Notes: a model not told the origin generated them from the sequence alone. A stretch of DNA of 64,000 nt from Styela clava (GCF_964204865.1 NC_135256.1:17761703-17825702); one strand, 5' to 3'. Counted from the first letter of the stretch, positions 23,854 through 36,584 are shown. Numbers and translations: made by a program.

Positions 23854-26651
23854 ATGACAGACGAAAGACGAATACATCGCACGAATGACAATGAAAACAC
23901 ATTTGATGCAAAGCATATCGGATGGGCTAGCAATAATAACACTAAACGCACGAGCCCGGCGTATGCCGATAGCGAAAGCTTTATAAGAGCGAGACTAAAG
24001 GCCCAGGATAAGTCAAGTATTCTCAATGATAGCACTTCGCTTAGGTCCGTCGGCGAGAGTACTGGGAAAGAAAAAACTAACAACGCGCCTCGTCGTCAAA
24101 TGCTAGATGCTTCGAAACGCTTTTCAGGGGCCGTGAGACATAAGCAACACATGTTTTCGCCGAGGGCATCAAGATTAACCCCGAGGTCTGGCGTATCTCA
24201 CAACGGAAGTTTCGATGACTCTGTATTTTATTCACCACATTATGACGAAGTTTTGCAAACAGCTCGCGGTCTATGTCGAGATTACATATGCTACAGACTA
24301 AAAAGAAGTGGCTTCCAAGGTCGCGTGGTAATTACAAAATACGAACCTGCCAAGGATCAAAATTTATCTTTTGACGTATTGAAAATAGGTGAGTAATGAA
24401 TGATTTTTATGTTAAACTGCAAAATATATCATTGAAAACTAAATCCTCTTTGAGTGTTATGTAAACAGAATGCTTGACGGAAATTGAAATGAGTAATAAA
24501 TTATTACCAAACGTGATGAACTATTGGCACATTACAAAATAATTGTTTGACTGTCATATATTTCAATTTGGTTCCATTATCTTTGAACCCACGTACATTT
24601 GAACCCGTAATTGAACCCACGACAATTGCACCTATGGAACCTGCATACTATTGCACCTATTTTTACGGATATTTGAACCTATACTAACCCTACCCTAACC
24701 CATGATTTTTAGCACCCTCATATAGATTGAACCCGCGGATATACAGGTGTAAATGTGGGGGTTCAAATGTACGGTCACCTTTAATTTTTATGGATGGACA
24801 CTGTAAAATTAGTTTGCTAATATAGATAAGGAAATTGAAGCACTTCCTGGTTTTAATTGTAATAAGTTTAGCAAGACGACAAATTGGAGAATATAAGACA
24901 GAATTGAGCCACTTCTTCAATTTCTTACCTAACCAATCTATTACCTAAATAATCCGTTTTTACTTTTAGGAAAAACGTTAGAAGATTTATATCCACATTT
25001 ATTCCGAAATCTTGCTCGTCAGCTCGGTTATGTATTGAGGTCTGATGAAGAATTGAGGACGCTTTTTGATCGTCTCGGGTCTAATATAATAGGATCTAAT
25101 CCTGCTGAGTATAGATGGGGGAGAATCCTGGCATTGTTAGCGATATCTGGATCTCTTTCTATTGACTGCATTGCACAGGTAAGTAAAACGCTGGTTTAAC
25201 TTGTTTCTGATAAATTCAAGGCAGTTGGAAATATTTCCATATGACTTTGAACATTCAAATCAAAACTTTCTTTTACCGAAAACCAACATGTAAAATCACC
25301 GATTGTAATTCTTTTATGTAAGTTGAATTGTTTTGTGGTTGATTTTATACAGTGAACGACTATGTTCTTTATATTTCTCTGAGATAAGATCAATTTTATA
25401 CTTTCCATTTCAGGGTCACACCGAACTAGTTGAGAACATGGTTACCATATTTTGTGACTTTGTCGAAGTTCACTTACTCAACTGGATTATTGAACATGGT
25501 GGATGGGTAAGTGGTTCACGCGCAGACCGTGTAATTAGGATGTTGGCTTACTCCTCACTCAGGGTTTCACAACATTAGAAGAAGTTACACAAACGGGGAT
25601 ATGGTTTTGTTATAGCATAATATTCTAGTTTGGTGTACCAAAGTTGCTATAGGCTTTCTGGTAAATGTGACTGTCCGACTGGTTGTCTGTAACCTTGTTT
25701 GAGCAAATGTGTAAAAAACATAAAAACAATGTTTCCGGCATTATTTTGTCTTCCGATCGATAGAATAACAAAAACTATTTCATCTTTGCGAAAGATAGTA
25801 TTTACAACTACTTCATCATTTATAGCTAATTATTTGTTCCCAGAAACAACTTGAAAACGTTGTTTTTTGTTTAATCGCTTCGAACTGGAGTTTAATACGA
25901 AAAAAACTTATCATTGGCGAAAGTAGTTGTATATAGGCTTACCATATATCTGAAGCAAAAAACGGGACAGTTCGGATTGAACAAGCCAACCTTGGTTCGA
26001 TTTCCAAGCTTAGTAATATAGTATAAACTTGTTTCATGGACTATGCCATTGTGGGTAGATTACGGTCATCAAAATTAGCTGTAAATCATATTAGAATATT
26101 TTCTATTGATCTTTGCCTAAAATAAGTGATATCTTTCTTTAACTCGTCAGAAAACTAGCACTTTGTTTTCGACATTTTGATGATTCAACGACAGTACAGT
26201 TGGTGTTAGCTTAACGTATGGTTCAAACTTCATCACATAACTATGACATACCAAATTTGTCTGTGTCTCTCTATCTGAGATAGTGAGGTGAGTTCAGATC
26301 AGTGACAAAATGGCTACTTTCGTTTAAAAAAAATTTTGTTCTAAAATCAATTAAAAAAATATTTATGTCTGTCATACATACAGGCCTACCGACCGGGCCG
26401 GTGGGACAACTTGCTATTAAATCGGGATTGTCCCGGAGACTGTCATTGGAGCATGTCGACAATAGTTTATTTTTGTTTTAAACGATTTTCAGGCTAGCAT
26501 GGCAAAGTTGTTTTCGGATACCAACGAACAAGACGAATCAACTGGTGCTATTGTTCGAAATTTCAAAAATTCCTGTGTTCCAATGGTTTGCGCTAGCGCA
26601 GTTTGTGCTGGTATTGCAATTGTTGCAGGAACCTTGTTAGAAGTTTTGTGA
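23854..26651 (+). CDS. BOK: BOK-like BCL2-family protein, 331 aa
   Basis: Four exons: 23854-24388, 24970-25178, 25414-25506 and 26493-26651, total 996 bases. After a basic, Ser-rich N-terminal extension of about 125 residues, ARGLCRDYICYRL aligns with the BH4-proximal helix of vertebrate BOK. FRNLARQLG then matches BOK VYRNVARQL, RWGRILALLA is BH1, and IIEHGGW is BH2. A C-terminal hydrophobic anchor (CAGIAIVAGTLLEVL) ends the protein. BOK is a multidomain pro-apoptotic effector that acts at mitochondrial and ER membranes. The BH3 core spans exons 1-2 and reads LKIGKTLED, where LxxxGDE is usual, so the conserved Asp is Lys. Human BOK is 212 aa, so this form is longer at the N-terminus. BAK or BAX is less likely given the BOK-specific helix matches. 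Confidence 0.85.
24585..24772. mobile_element. MITE-like repeat in intron 1 of the BOK-like gene
   Basis: The phrase TTTGAACCC recurs on the left and, inverted, on the right; CGTACATTTGAACCC at the left pairs with GGTTCAAATGTACG at the right. There is no coding content. Confidence 0.5.
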
Positions 26652-26854
26652 GCGATGACCAAATTGAATCGTTAAACTATGTGCGGGGTTGGAGAATCTG
26701 GAAGAGTTGAATTCAGAAGTTTGAACGAAAACTCCAGCTACAAACGAGTTGAATTCAGTGGTTTTTGGACTCAGTGTTGAAAGCGGAATAAGTAACAAAG
26801 TTGTTCGCCGAAACACCAATGTGAGAAGCTATGATCGTCTTCAAAATTTTGTTA

Positions 26855-26860
26855 AATAAA
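26855..26860 (+). terminator. Poly(A) signal of the BOK-like gene
   Basis: AATAAA 204 bases after the stop codon. Confidence 0.65.
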
Positions 26861-28302
26861 AGTAGTGTTTCAATGTAAATTTAACTCCATTGTTCTGTTT
26901 TATAACTTGATAAAGTTTATGACTTTTATTTGAGCAACCATTTAGAATTGTTGCTAAAGTCGGAAAGCGCTCAATTTCCGAAAAATTGATTGAGTCATCA
27001 TCAAATTTCGAGCCCCACCTGCTAAAATTAGTTTTAGACATGATAGACATTCAATAATTAAATAAAAGTAACAATGGACTCCATCAGCAAAATTCACATG
27101 AGCGCGCTCATAATATTTGTGTTCAATTATTTGGGAAGGAATGTGCATTTGGCTGAAAGGCTTATTCAATAATCGAAAATGGCCTGACCGAATTCATGAC
27201 CTACCTGGAGTACTATGGCGTCATCGAAATTCGCGCACTTTGTGGCAGTTCCGCGAACCCGGAAGATCAGCGGTTCTCGTGCTCAGCGAACGTCGGCGGA
27301 TAGCAAAAGTTTTCATGAGAAACTGTAGATTGTGGAACCTGATCTGGTAATACAGAATTTCTATTCACGCCGAACTTAACCTAAGAAGAATGGATCGTAG
27401 TCGCTAGGCCTGGACAAGCTATGACAGTCCATGTACCATTACCGGTGCCGTACCTTGGCTAGTCGGGTTGTCTCTGGTGAGTTGCCCGCCTCCTAATACG
27501 GCTATTGGTTAGTTATCGTATATGATTTTCTGAACATAAATGACAAAATAGTTGGTTCGGCCCTCCATGACCTCATATTTGAGCATAGCTCTTTTGTTGT
27601 ATTGTTGTCTGTATTTAACTTCTTCTGTTTCTCGTTGCGAAAAAAATCGCATTCCTCATCAACTGTTCTATCACAAATTGCTTTGAAAATTTTCAGTAAA
27701 CAAGGATTGTATTTTCCGCTAGAAGACTATTACTTTCATTTATTTCAAAGATTTCTGTGGGCTCCACGGGATTCGTTTCCTATGACGTCATCAAAAATTG
27801 CGCACCTTGTGGCGGTTTCGCGTTGGTTGATTCTGGTGACCAGGTTAAAGCGCAAGTTTTGAAGACTGCGGTAAGGGTGGTCTACTGTGAAAGGTTGCAT
27901 ATCCGTACTATTTCGTTTTGGTCTTCGCATCTCTATATTTGAGCTATGCCCTTTAGTTCGTTCGTCTTATTTGTTAGTTCGGTAGGTGTTATTGGTAAAA
28001 GGGTATTTTCGTTATGTGCTATTTACAATAATTCAATTGTATATAGGAAGTATTTTTGTTTGACATACGTCAAATAGTGTGAAATGAATGAAAAATGTAT
28101 AAAACAAGTTCCATGTTATACGTCGTGCTAAGCGTTGAGACATATATATGTTTATATTCCATGTTCTTGATCAGGGATGGCTTGCCACTGACCCGCGAGT
28201 TACGAACGGACCCACTGTATTTTCTAGGTTACCTGCTAAGTCACGAACGGAAAAACATACTAACATATCAGTGATAAAGTATTTTTATCGTACAATATAC
28301 CA
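26861..28302. other. Repeat-rich intergenic DNA, no gene
   Basis: Phrases around 27205-27270 and 27770-27830 (GTCATC, TTGTGGC and CGCG contexts) resemble each other and sequence near 15870-15900. They look like copies of an old repeat. No coding region is supported. Confidence 0.4.
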
Positions 28303-29690
28303 AATTGTTAGCGAACGTATCACATGTAAAATCAATTCTAATTGGTTCCGTTCGGACGTTCACGTGAATGTAACATTAAACAACGTTTTTCTAAAGGTGT
28401 TATCCATAGAAAAGCATGCTTGGGCGTAGGGATTTGTTCAAAGAGAATTGTTTTAAAACAATTGTTTTGAATCAATTTTTTTTGCCTGTTTTGTTCAAAA
28501 TGGCTGTACTATTTGATTTTTTTTGTAATGAATAGGTTGAAGAAAAATGGACGTAAAAACTTGCCAAGTGCTTCTTATTTGCAATAAATCCTCCAAAACG
28601 CCATAAATATCGATAGAAGCTCATGTACACCTACTCAAGCTGTAGTTCAGTGGTTGGCGCAGTAACCCGCAACCGATAAGCCATTAAGTGAACGACCCTG
28701 CTGCGATGAAACCACCTTGCGAAAATTGAAATGCGATCGAATAAATGAGTTTGTTCTCTATCTCTTCAACCTTAAAAACAAAGCATGCTAAGGCTAAATT
28801 AACCGAACAGTATTAACCGTAATAATGCCTTCATTTTATGAGGAAAATGTCAATACATGAACTCGAAATCCATATTATTGCGTCATAACAGATTAGTTGT
28901 GGCGTCTTTGCATCAGAGGACTCCTACAATTAGCATAGGCTAGGCTAGGGTGTCTCTTAGTGTATATCAGTAGATTGCCGCCGATATAAGCATATTCTTA
29001 ATTATCGCAACCGACTCGTTTTGCCGGAGGGCTGCACTTGATCTAATTGCTTTTGTAGTGGGCCCGTGAGCTAATTTTCATGATTTTTCTTACTCGAAAC
29101 GTCTCTCTGATATCTCGGCTAAACATCCAGGGGAAAAATATAATCTTAAGACTTTGGTGAGGATACAAACGTGGCGATAAATGTACGCAATAGAAGTTAA
29201 AGTAAAATTAAAAAATTTTACCTACATTTTTGAAATTATAATTTCGGCTGCGTGTGCCGCTGCCAGAATGCAACGTTTTGGCGTAGTTTCGCGGCGATGC
29301 AAGAGGTTTTTTAATAAAAAATACAGGAAAAATTTGATTTAAAACAAGCCTTTGTTTTAAAACACGATGTTTTTTTTAGAATTGATAAAAAACAAAACCC
29401 CACTTGGGCGAATAAGTAAATTCTCAATGCTTGAAAATGACACACTATTTCATTATTCTTTATTCCTTTTCTGTACATAAAAAAATCTAAATTCGGACCA
29501 TTTGTATCGTTAACGTCTATTCCTTTCTATTTTTCGAACTGAACCCGATATTTAGACAGGGAATATGCGCATGAACTCTCGATGACAATATGGTCAATGA
29601 AGAAGCCGGGATGGCTTAAATGTAGGCCTATGTAGTAAAATCGGAAACTGTAAAGTTACAGGAGGCGTCCCGCTTTGAAGTCAAAAAAAT
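28303..29690 (+). repeat. Dispersed repeat copy A, interrupted by a hAT-like insertion
   Basis: 28303-28426 and 29403-29690 together match 62632-63065 in the same orientation with only scattered differences (for example TAGCGAACGTATCACATG, and CGAACTGAACCCGATATTT). The intervening 976 bp are absent from the other copy. No open frame in the repeat is recognised. Confidence 0.8.
28427..29402. mobile_element. hAT-like element inserted in repeat copy A, 976 bp
   Basis: It is bounded by a perfect 8-bp duplication, CTTGGGCG, at 28419-28426 and 29403-29410. The related copy at 62632-63065 has the corresponding site uninterrupted near 62750. The ends, TAGGGATTTGTT and AACAAAACCCCA, are imperfect inverted repeats. 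A box-A-like GTAGTTCAGTGGTTGG near 28652 suggests SINE sequence captured inside. No transposase frame is intact. Confidence 0.8.
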
Positions 29691-30014
29691 ATGGTAACCA
29701 TAGGAAGGCGTGCACTTGTGATATTCACTGTCTGAGTCCCATTCACCTTGATTGGCTTTTATATAAGGGTGCATTGCTGTTTTATTCTTTTTTTTTTATA
29801 TTTAATCTTAGTCTTATTTCGGTGGGTGTGGAGAGCGAGCGTGTTATATTGATGAAATATATATTTTTAAACATAAAAAATAATGTAATTGAAACAGATT
29901 AGCTATTTTAGGAATTAGACATCGTAGATACTGAGAATTACATTCGTTTTTGGAATGTTTGGTTTTCAGGACTGGTGCATATAGTGAAGTTGCAAAATTG
30001 CGTATGTCTCCAAG

Positions 30015-30794
30015 TAGGGTTGCCAACTATGAAAAGTATCAATAAAGGACATAGATTACCGTCATCATTTATTTTGAAATTTGCAGGAAAGAACAATATA
30101 AATTGATCTAAAAAGATATATTAAAAAATCTTCATGTATTTTTCATTCAATGTTTATTTAACATTGACCCAATGAAGCTGCATTCTGTGAACAGTTTAGT
30201 GCTTTGAATCGTGCCAAATTTTTTTTGAATGAGTGCAACTTTATCAAGATGGTTAAACATATTCAAATTAAGTTTGTCTTTTAGCTTCGAAGGCTCTACA
30301 ATTTTTACAAGTGTCTGATATTTTGGAGAAAGATTATCCAAAAGAGATTGTTTTCCAAATGTTGAATTTTCATCAAAGTCAAATCTTTTTTCCAAATACG
30401 TTATCGCAGAGTTGAGAAATAATTTAAAATCTTAGAGACCAATTATATTCTAGTTAAAATTCTAGTTATTGAACTAGAATTCACTTAAATCTTGGAGTGT
30501 TGCCACTTGTCATTTTCGGAAAATTAATGTAAAATATTTGAAATTGTTAAAAAAATGGTAGGCTATTTCTTTGGCTATTTGAGCCGTGCCGAAGCGAAAT
30601 TAAAAAGAATAATTAAAAGCTTGCAAATACATGAACGGAGGCGATTTAAGAACGTAGCAATATCAAACACAGTACTATAACTATCGGGCAAAACGACGTT
30701 GGAAAAAATAAAGGACAATTATCATCTTAAAAAAGACAAGGACAAAAATCTCAAATAAAGGATTGTCTTTTGAAATAAAGGACGGTTGGCAAGT
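30015..30794. mobile_element. hAT-like element, copy 1 of a pair
   Basis: It starts TAGGGTTGCCAAC and is highly similar along its length to 34886-35684. The right end reaches GGACGGTTGGC and then loses the expected CAACCCTA, so the terminus and duplication are damaged. A minus-strand open frame at 30147-30395 (82 codons, contains KYQTLVKIVEP) may be a transposase remnant; in the other copy it is broken. Confidence 0.75.
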
Positions 30795-31749
30795 CATAGA
30801 CACAACTCTGCCTAAGTCACAGTGCGCCATTATGACGTCACATAACTGCGTCATACAAATTAACTTAAATCCAGCTACGATCAGAAAATTGAACCATGGC
30901 AAATTATTGACTCTTAAATGACATAACAATATCATTTGGAAGTTTTTTACGTTTTCCTCAAAACTGCTAAAAATGACTTACGCAATTCGGTTATTAGCGT
31001 GACGATATGTACAAATATTATGCTGAATGACAGGGGTTTGGGAAGACCTACTAATCGAAAATATATATATTCGTCTTTTCACCATACTTATGTACCCCAA
31101 AACACACGGTTACCAACAATGAAGTAAGAGGTTCATTGTTTTCGAAGAACCTCAACTTTCACGGGTATCGGTGGCAACACGCAGAAAAGTTGATGATGAG
31201 TGCAGGGGTTCATTTACGGTTCAATAACGTAGAATAGGTACAAACAATGTCAAACGTTTTATTGAAATACGGAGATCAAATTGCAACAAATTGATTTTTG
31301 TAGTCGAGAAACTACATTATATGAGCAAGTAGATCTTTTATGTTATTCCATGGCCTTGTTCATTCAGATAATTAAAGTAAATAACGCCACATTTGCACAG
31401 TGGCTCTTTCTTGTTTTAGTCTGTTTTAGTTACATCCCATTTTTGTCAACGAAGACAATAAAGACTCTAAGAATTTAGAAATAACGTTAAATCGCACTAT
31501 AGCTTCATATACTCCAATTGCAAAGTTCGTTAATCATCAGAGTTCGATGTATCGGAGTTTTTGGTAGTAAAGTTAGCCGTGGAAAATCTGCAATTATTAC
31601 AGAATTTTTAACAAGGACACATGAGGCTTGATTTTTGTGGAAACAAGTCCTGGAGAAAAACTTGAAAATAAACGATTTGTTTGCTAAAGTATGGAGTTTT
31701 TGGCTGTATTAATACAGACATAGGCCTACAAAATAAAATTTAAAATCTG
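30795..31749. other. No gene recognised
   Basis: AT-rich DNA between the hAT-like element and the LINE remnant. Short open frames only. Confidence 0.4.
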
Positions 31750-33220
31750 ACTCAGGTCATTTCCTCCTTCTGGCTCATTTAACATCAAATGCAAGAAGTC
31801 ACAAATCAAAACACTATATAAACAAAAAATTCAACTCAGTTGTAAATACAATCAAATCTGTGGTTAACCGGCATATTCCGCGTAAAACTAATTCGAAAAA
31901 TAGTATACTAAAGCTGAAACCAAGGATTTCCGAGGATCTTTACAGGTCGATCAAAACCAATGTAATAAAATTAATGATGTCAATGCAATTTGTAGCGCGC
32001 TCAACTTTTATAGAAGTTGGTCCTAAACTTGCTTCACGAATAAGTCCAGTTGCAACATACCATATGCAAACTCTGGGAACAAGCATCAAAGAGTCTTTTT
32101 TTCCTTCGTGATACAACTCCCCTGGAAATAGAACAACAATCTGGATAGACTGGGTGCGAATAAGGGTGTGAGCAGCGATGATACACCTTCAGAATTGCCA
32201 AGTTTGCTTTGTCACCTATTCTATGTGAAATCTTCAACCAAAGTTTCCATGAAAGTGTTTACCCTGAGATTTTAAAAATAGCAAAGGTGGTGCCACTTCA
32301 TAAGAAGGGATCTAAATATGACCCAAATAATTATAGGCCTATTTCTCTACTATCACAAGTCGTCAAAATGTATGAGAATATTTTATATAATTGAATCAGT
32401 TTTTTTTTTTTGAAAAAAAGCAGGTGCTTTAAGTCTGTTCCAGTTTGGTTTCAGAAATAATTATTTCACTGAACTGGCAATAGCTAGGCTCAAGGAAATG
32501 ATGATGCACAATAGTACAAACAACAACATCACCTGCGCATGTTTTTGGACCTCGCTAAAGCGTTCCATACGGTTAAATACTCGATCTTACTTGATAAATT
32601 ACGTCTTTACGGTATAAGAGGGAAATCACGTAATCTCATGGCGTCACATATATATAAACGGTCGTCAGTAATTTGTTCAGAGTGTGGAAGTTTTCTGAAA
32701 GGGACTTTATCAAATGCGGAGTTCCACAAGGTTCCACAAATGGTCCCCTGCTATTTTTATGTTATATAAATGATTTACCAGCTGCATCTTCCTGTTATTC
32801 AACACTATTTGCATGTAATACTTTTCTGTTGAAGTCCGGCTCATCTTTGCCCGAACTTGAGACTGTGGTGAATACTAAAATAAAAAATGTTGATATTTGA
32901 ATAAAAGCAAATAAATTATCTTTAAATTATTCTAAAACAAAATTTATGCTCTTCTGTAATAGGGGAAAAGATATTACCCACTTCAAACTTTTACTAGGCA
33001 GTGAAAAGATTGAGCTAACCAAATGTATAAAATATTTGGGGGTCACGATCGATGATAATCTAAGCTGGAAACCGCATATTGACCAACTAGCTAAGAAGCA
33101 ATTGCAAACCGTTGGTATTTTTATAGACTAAGACGCATCTTGGATTTAAAAACGCTCAAAATAGTTTATTTTAGTTTATTTCACTCCCGATTGCAATATG
33201 GAATTATTAGTTATTAGAAG
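31750..33220 (+). pseudogene. Decayed non-LTR retrotransposon reverse transcriptase
   Basis: Several broken frames line up as one reverse transcriptase. 32209-32390 has VVPLHKKGS and NNYRPISLLS. 32539-32660 has FLDLAKAFHTV, where FDTV is usual. 32690-32830 has CGVPQGS. The catalytic motif C, normally (Y/F)ADDT, reads FACNT. 32946-33131 has KYLGVTIDDNLSWKPHI. Stops and frameshifts separate the pieces and the catalytic aspartate pair is lost, so it cannot be active. The motif order and NYRPISLLS wording fit jockey/CR1-like LINEs. The start is arbitrary; no endonuclease domain was seen upstream. Confidence 0.85.
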
Positions 33221-33224
33221 TGTG

Positions 33225-33295
33225 AACTCAGGTTGTGTACCAGGTTCAGGTTATGCGACATCTTGGTGCGCATACTTCAGGAGTACCAAGACTTT
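33225..33295. repeat. Fragment of the GGTACTCC-ended MITE family
   Basis: TGTGTACCAGGTT and CATACTTCAGGAGTACC match one half of the palindromic element at 39872-40110, with divergence between them. Confidence 0.5.
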
Positions 33296-34575
33296 ATCTA
33301 CCACCAACTAATTATCTAAGTTCCTGCACAATTCTTTTGACCATTTTTCTATTTTTTCAGTTGGCAGCAAAATTTTTTTCATTACAAAGTTTATCATAAA
33401 TATATCGAGAGGTTTTATCAATACTTTTAATATCTTCGATCAGACTAAGATGTGGGATTGACTTGTGAGGTTTTTGATAAATTAGTTTTCCATTCCTGGG
33501 GTATACATGATTTAATTTTTAAATACGCTAGCATGTCATCATAATAACTAGAAAAACAATAGTGATGAAAAACATACGGAAATATTGCAAATTGCTGATT
33601 TGAATCACAAATATCTTCAACGAAGCGATATATTTTTACTATTCCAATCATTCAATTATAAAAGTTTGCTTTGGCAAGATATATTTTTAATAAACCAATA
33701 GTACAGAGTATCTCTCAAACATCTGAAATAAATATTCTTGATATGTATTTATGTTTATTTGCCTCAAAAATGTAACAGTATCTGCATAATACTTAAACAG
33801 TAAAACAGAGGCGGGATACATGTTCAAGACCTTACTGGCCTAAGACGCCAGTGTGCGACATGTACCCCTAACAATGATAACAGCAGTTTAGCACTGCTAC
33901 GTTATACTAGGACAACAGACACGAAATTGACTATACAAATAAAACTCTAGTAAAATACACAAGACAAAGAGGTACGGCACAATGGCGATATGTACAATAG
34001 TCAGTTTATGGCACGTCCATATCCCAGGTTCCGGTGTGAAAAGATGGAGATAAGGTATGGGTCGCTGAATTGATATGTTTTTACACTAAGTCTCACGAAA
34101 CACGTAAAGATTTGTTCGGGATATAAACTTGCCAGAAACCAACGTTAGATGGGGCATTGACAATAAACAACATTAATGTCATTGGATGGGGCCACGACAC
34201 GAAAAAAAATTTGTAAAAGATAAATGTAGAAAACTTTTGTTTAAACTTGAGTTGTTAATCATAGTTTGCACTGGACCAAAGATATGGGAACAATAGAGAG
34301 TCTGGCATAAAATGCGGCCACTTTCATAAGCGCTATTGTGTGAAATTTATTGTCGCTATGTCTCAGCATGATAATTACAAATTTTCATTGAATGATCTAG
34401 TTTGCAATTTGCATAATTGACGATCCAGCGAAGGAAGTAAATAAACAATAAAACTATGCGAGAAAGAGAGACAGTACATCCGTTGGGGTCTAGAAACTTG
34501 TTTTCCGATCAATGGTTGTTTGTTGCATGATGACATTGTTAATCGATTGGGGGTATTTTCCATATCTGTAGTTCT
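33296..34575. other. No gene recognised
   Basis: AT-rich sequence between two retrotransposon remnants; some may be their untranslated ends. Confidence 0.35.
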
Positions 34576-34579
34576 TTTC

Positions 34580-35790
34580 TCATCTTCTATGTACCCTTTG
34601 TATCTGAAAAATACTGTCTGAAAAGTAGGATGTCCTTAACTCACTAAATCTAATAGAATTCCAATAAATGTCTCTTAAGCTTGGATCTAAATTCGGACGT
34701 CGTCTTCGAGCTTTTAATACTATACACTCCATGCGAATATACATTTCCATAAAATGAGGCCGTTCCTCCATACAAATTCAAGAAAAACATTTCTATGGAT
34801 TTCCATGAGACATCAATTTCGTCATTTACTAAACATTTAACCCATCTTAATTTTTGACCAATGAAAAATGATTCCCACATCAAGCTAGGGTTGCCAACTA
34901 TGAAAAGTCTCAATAAAGGACATAGATTACCGTCATCATTTATTTTGTAACTTGCAGGAAAGAACAATATAAAACAATGAACTACAAATTATATACAAGC
35001 TAAAAAGATATATTAAAAAATCTTCATGTATTTTTCATTCAATGTTTTTTTTACATTGACCCAATCAAGCTGCATTCTGTGAACAGTTTAGTGCTTTGTA
35101 TCGTGCTAAATTTTTTTTGAATGAGTGCAACTTCATCAAGAAGGTTAAACATATTCAAATTAAGTTTGTCTTTTAGCTTCAAATGCTCTACAATTTTTAC
35201 AAGTGGGTGATATTTTGGAGAAAGATTATCCGAAAGAGATTATTTTCCAAATGTTGAATTTTCCCTTTTTTTCAAATACGTTATCGCAGAGTTGAGAAAT
35301 AATCTAAAATCTTAGAGACCAATTATATTCTAGTTAAAATTCTAGTTATATTCTAGTTATTGAACTAGAATTCACTTAAATCTTGGAGTGTTGCCACTTG
35401 TCATCTTCGGAAAATTAATGTAAAATATTTGAAATTGTTAATAAAATTGGTATTTCTTTGGCTATTTGAGCTGTGCCGAAGCGAAATTGAAAAGAATAAT
35501 TAAAAGCTTGCAAATACATAAACGGAGGCGATTTAAGAACGAAACAATATCAAACACAGTACTATAACTATCGGGCAAAACGACGTTGGAAAAAATAAAG
35601 GACAATTATCATCTTAAAAAGGAAAAGGACAAAAATCTCGAACAAAGGATTGTCCTTTGAAATAAAGGACGGTTGGCAACCCTACATCAAGCATATTGAC
35701 CCCCCCTTCTTTTACAAACGCAATTAATGTCTCACGTTTTATTCTCTTCCGTTTTAAACCCCATTAAAATTCATGGCATTTGATATTACA
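34580..35790 (-). pseudogene. LINE ORF2 C-terminal remnant, split by a hAT-like element
   Basis: Reading the minus strand from about 35790, RETLIAFVKEGGVNMLD resembles the region after the reverse transcriptase in L1-like ORF2. It is then interrupted by the element at 34886-35684 and resumes as ESFFIGQKLRWVKCLV and FFLNLYGGTASF, typical of ORF2 C-termini (LDxxSFxxxLKxxWxKRL pattern). One extra base at the junction shifts the frame, and a stop precedes the first part. This is a different LINE type from the plus-strand remnant at 31750-33220. Confidence 0.65.
34886..35684. mobile_element. hAT-like element, copy 2, 799 bp
   Basis: The ends, TAGGGTTGCCAAC and GTTGGCAACCCTA, are perfect inverted repeats. 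An 8-bp duplication, CATCAAGC, flanks it at 34878-34885 and 35685-35692. It lies inside the LINE remnant and is highly similar to 30015-30794. Confidence 0.9.
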
Positions 35791-36540
35791 AAACCTAACC
35801 AAACTCAAGGTCACGCATCAAATGTCACAGTACGTGATGAACGAAAGGTAGCGGGCGCAGCGAAAGGGAATGACCTAACTAGTTCGAAAACAAAACAGCG
35901 GGTCTAGGACACAAATCGCCCCGTCGGCCTTGGGGATTCCCCTTTGGACGGCGAGCCGACCGTCCAATTCACAGCGGTCCTGTTTCTGCGTTTCCTGTTT
36001 GTCTTCATTGTGTTTAGGCCAAACCGAGGGAGCGATTAGTGATTGTTTTCAATCGTGTTTTGCAATCATAGAATGCAACAATGCACCAACTCGATATACG
36101 GTACCGGTAGCCTAGAAAAATAAAGGGAGGATTACGGTATATTTTAGATACCGTACCGTAGCCTAGGGTTCTTACTACTGTACTATCAGTGGTAGACTGA
36201 TTAATATGATCTTAACATGAATCTTTCAAGATGCGTCATTTATCGATTGAATGCTGACATTTTTACTCGCGACGGATTTCTCGTTATGCGTTTTGTAAAT
36301 GCTAATTATTCGATAATTTGTTCTGTATTCACAAATGCATTTGAAGGCTGTGTTTTGTGTATATTTATGTCTAAACCAAGACTTTAGAGTGAATCAAACA
36401 GTTATGCAAATAACCCAGATTATTTTTATGGCACATTGGTTTAAAATAATTACCGTATATTTTAAATAAATGGTGAGACTGCCAGTCTCTTTCTATACTA
36501 CTTCAATGATCCATGATCAATTCTAAATTTATATAATTTA
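35791..36540. other. Upstream region of the adenylate kinase gene
   Basis: No TATA box or other clear promoter element was seen. ACCGTA recurs several times between 36090 and 36170. A TTGCAG acceptor lies at 36548-36553, 31 bases before the start codon, without a recognisable upstream exon. Confidence 0.4.
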
Positions 36541-36584
36541 TTGTCATTGCAGTTTGTATAGATAAAAATAGTGAGATAAAAAGT

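Noticed and set aside
24690-24705. Telomere-like ACCCTAACCC repeats
   Set aside because: Only one or two units inside a MITE-like repeat; similar TAACCCTAACC phrases occur inside other MITEs in this window.
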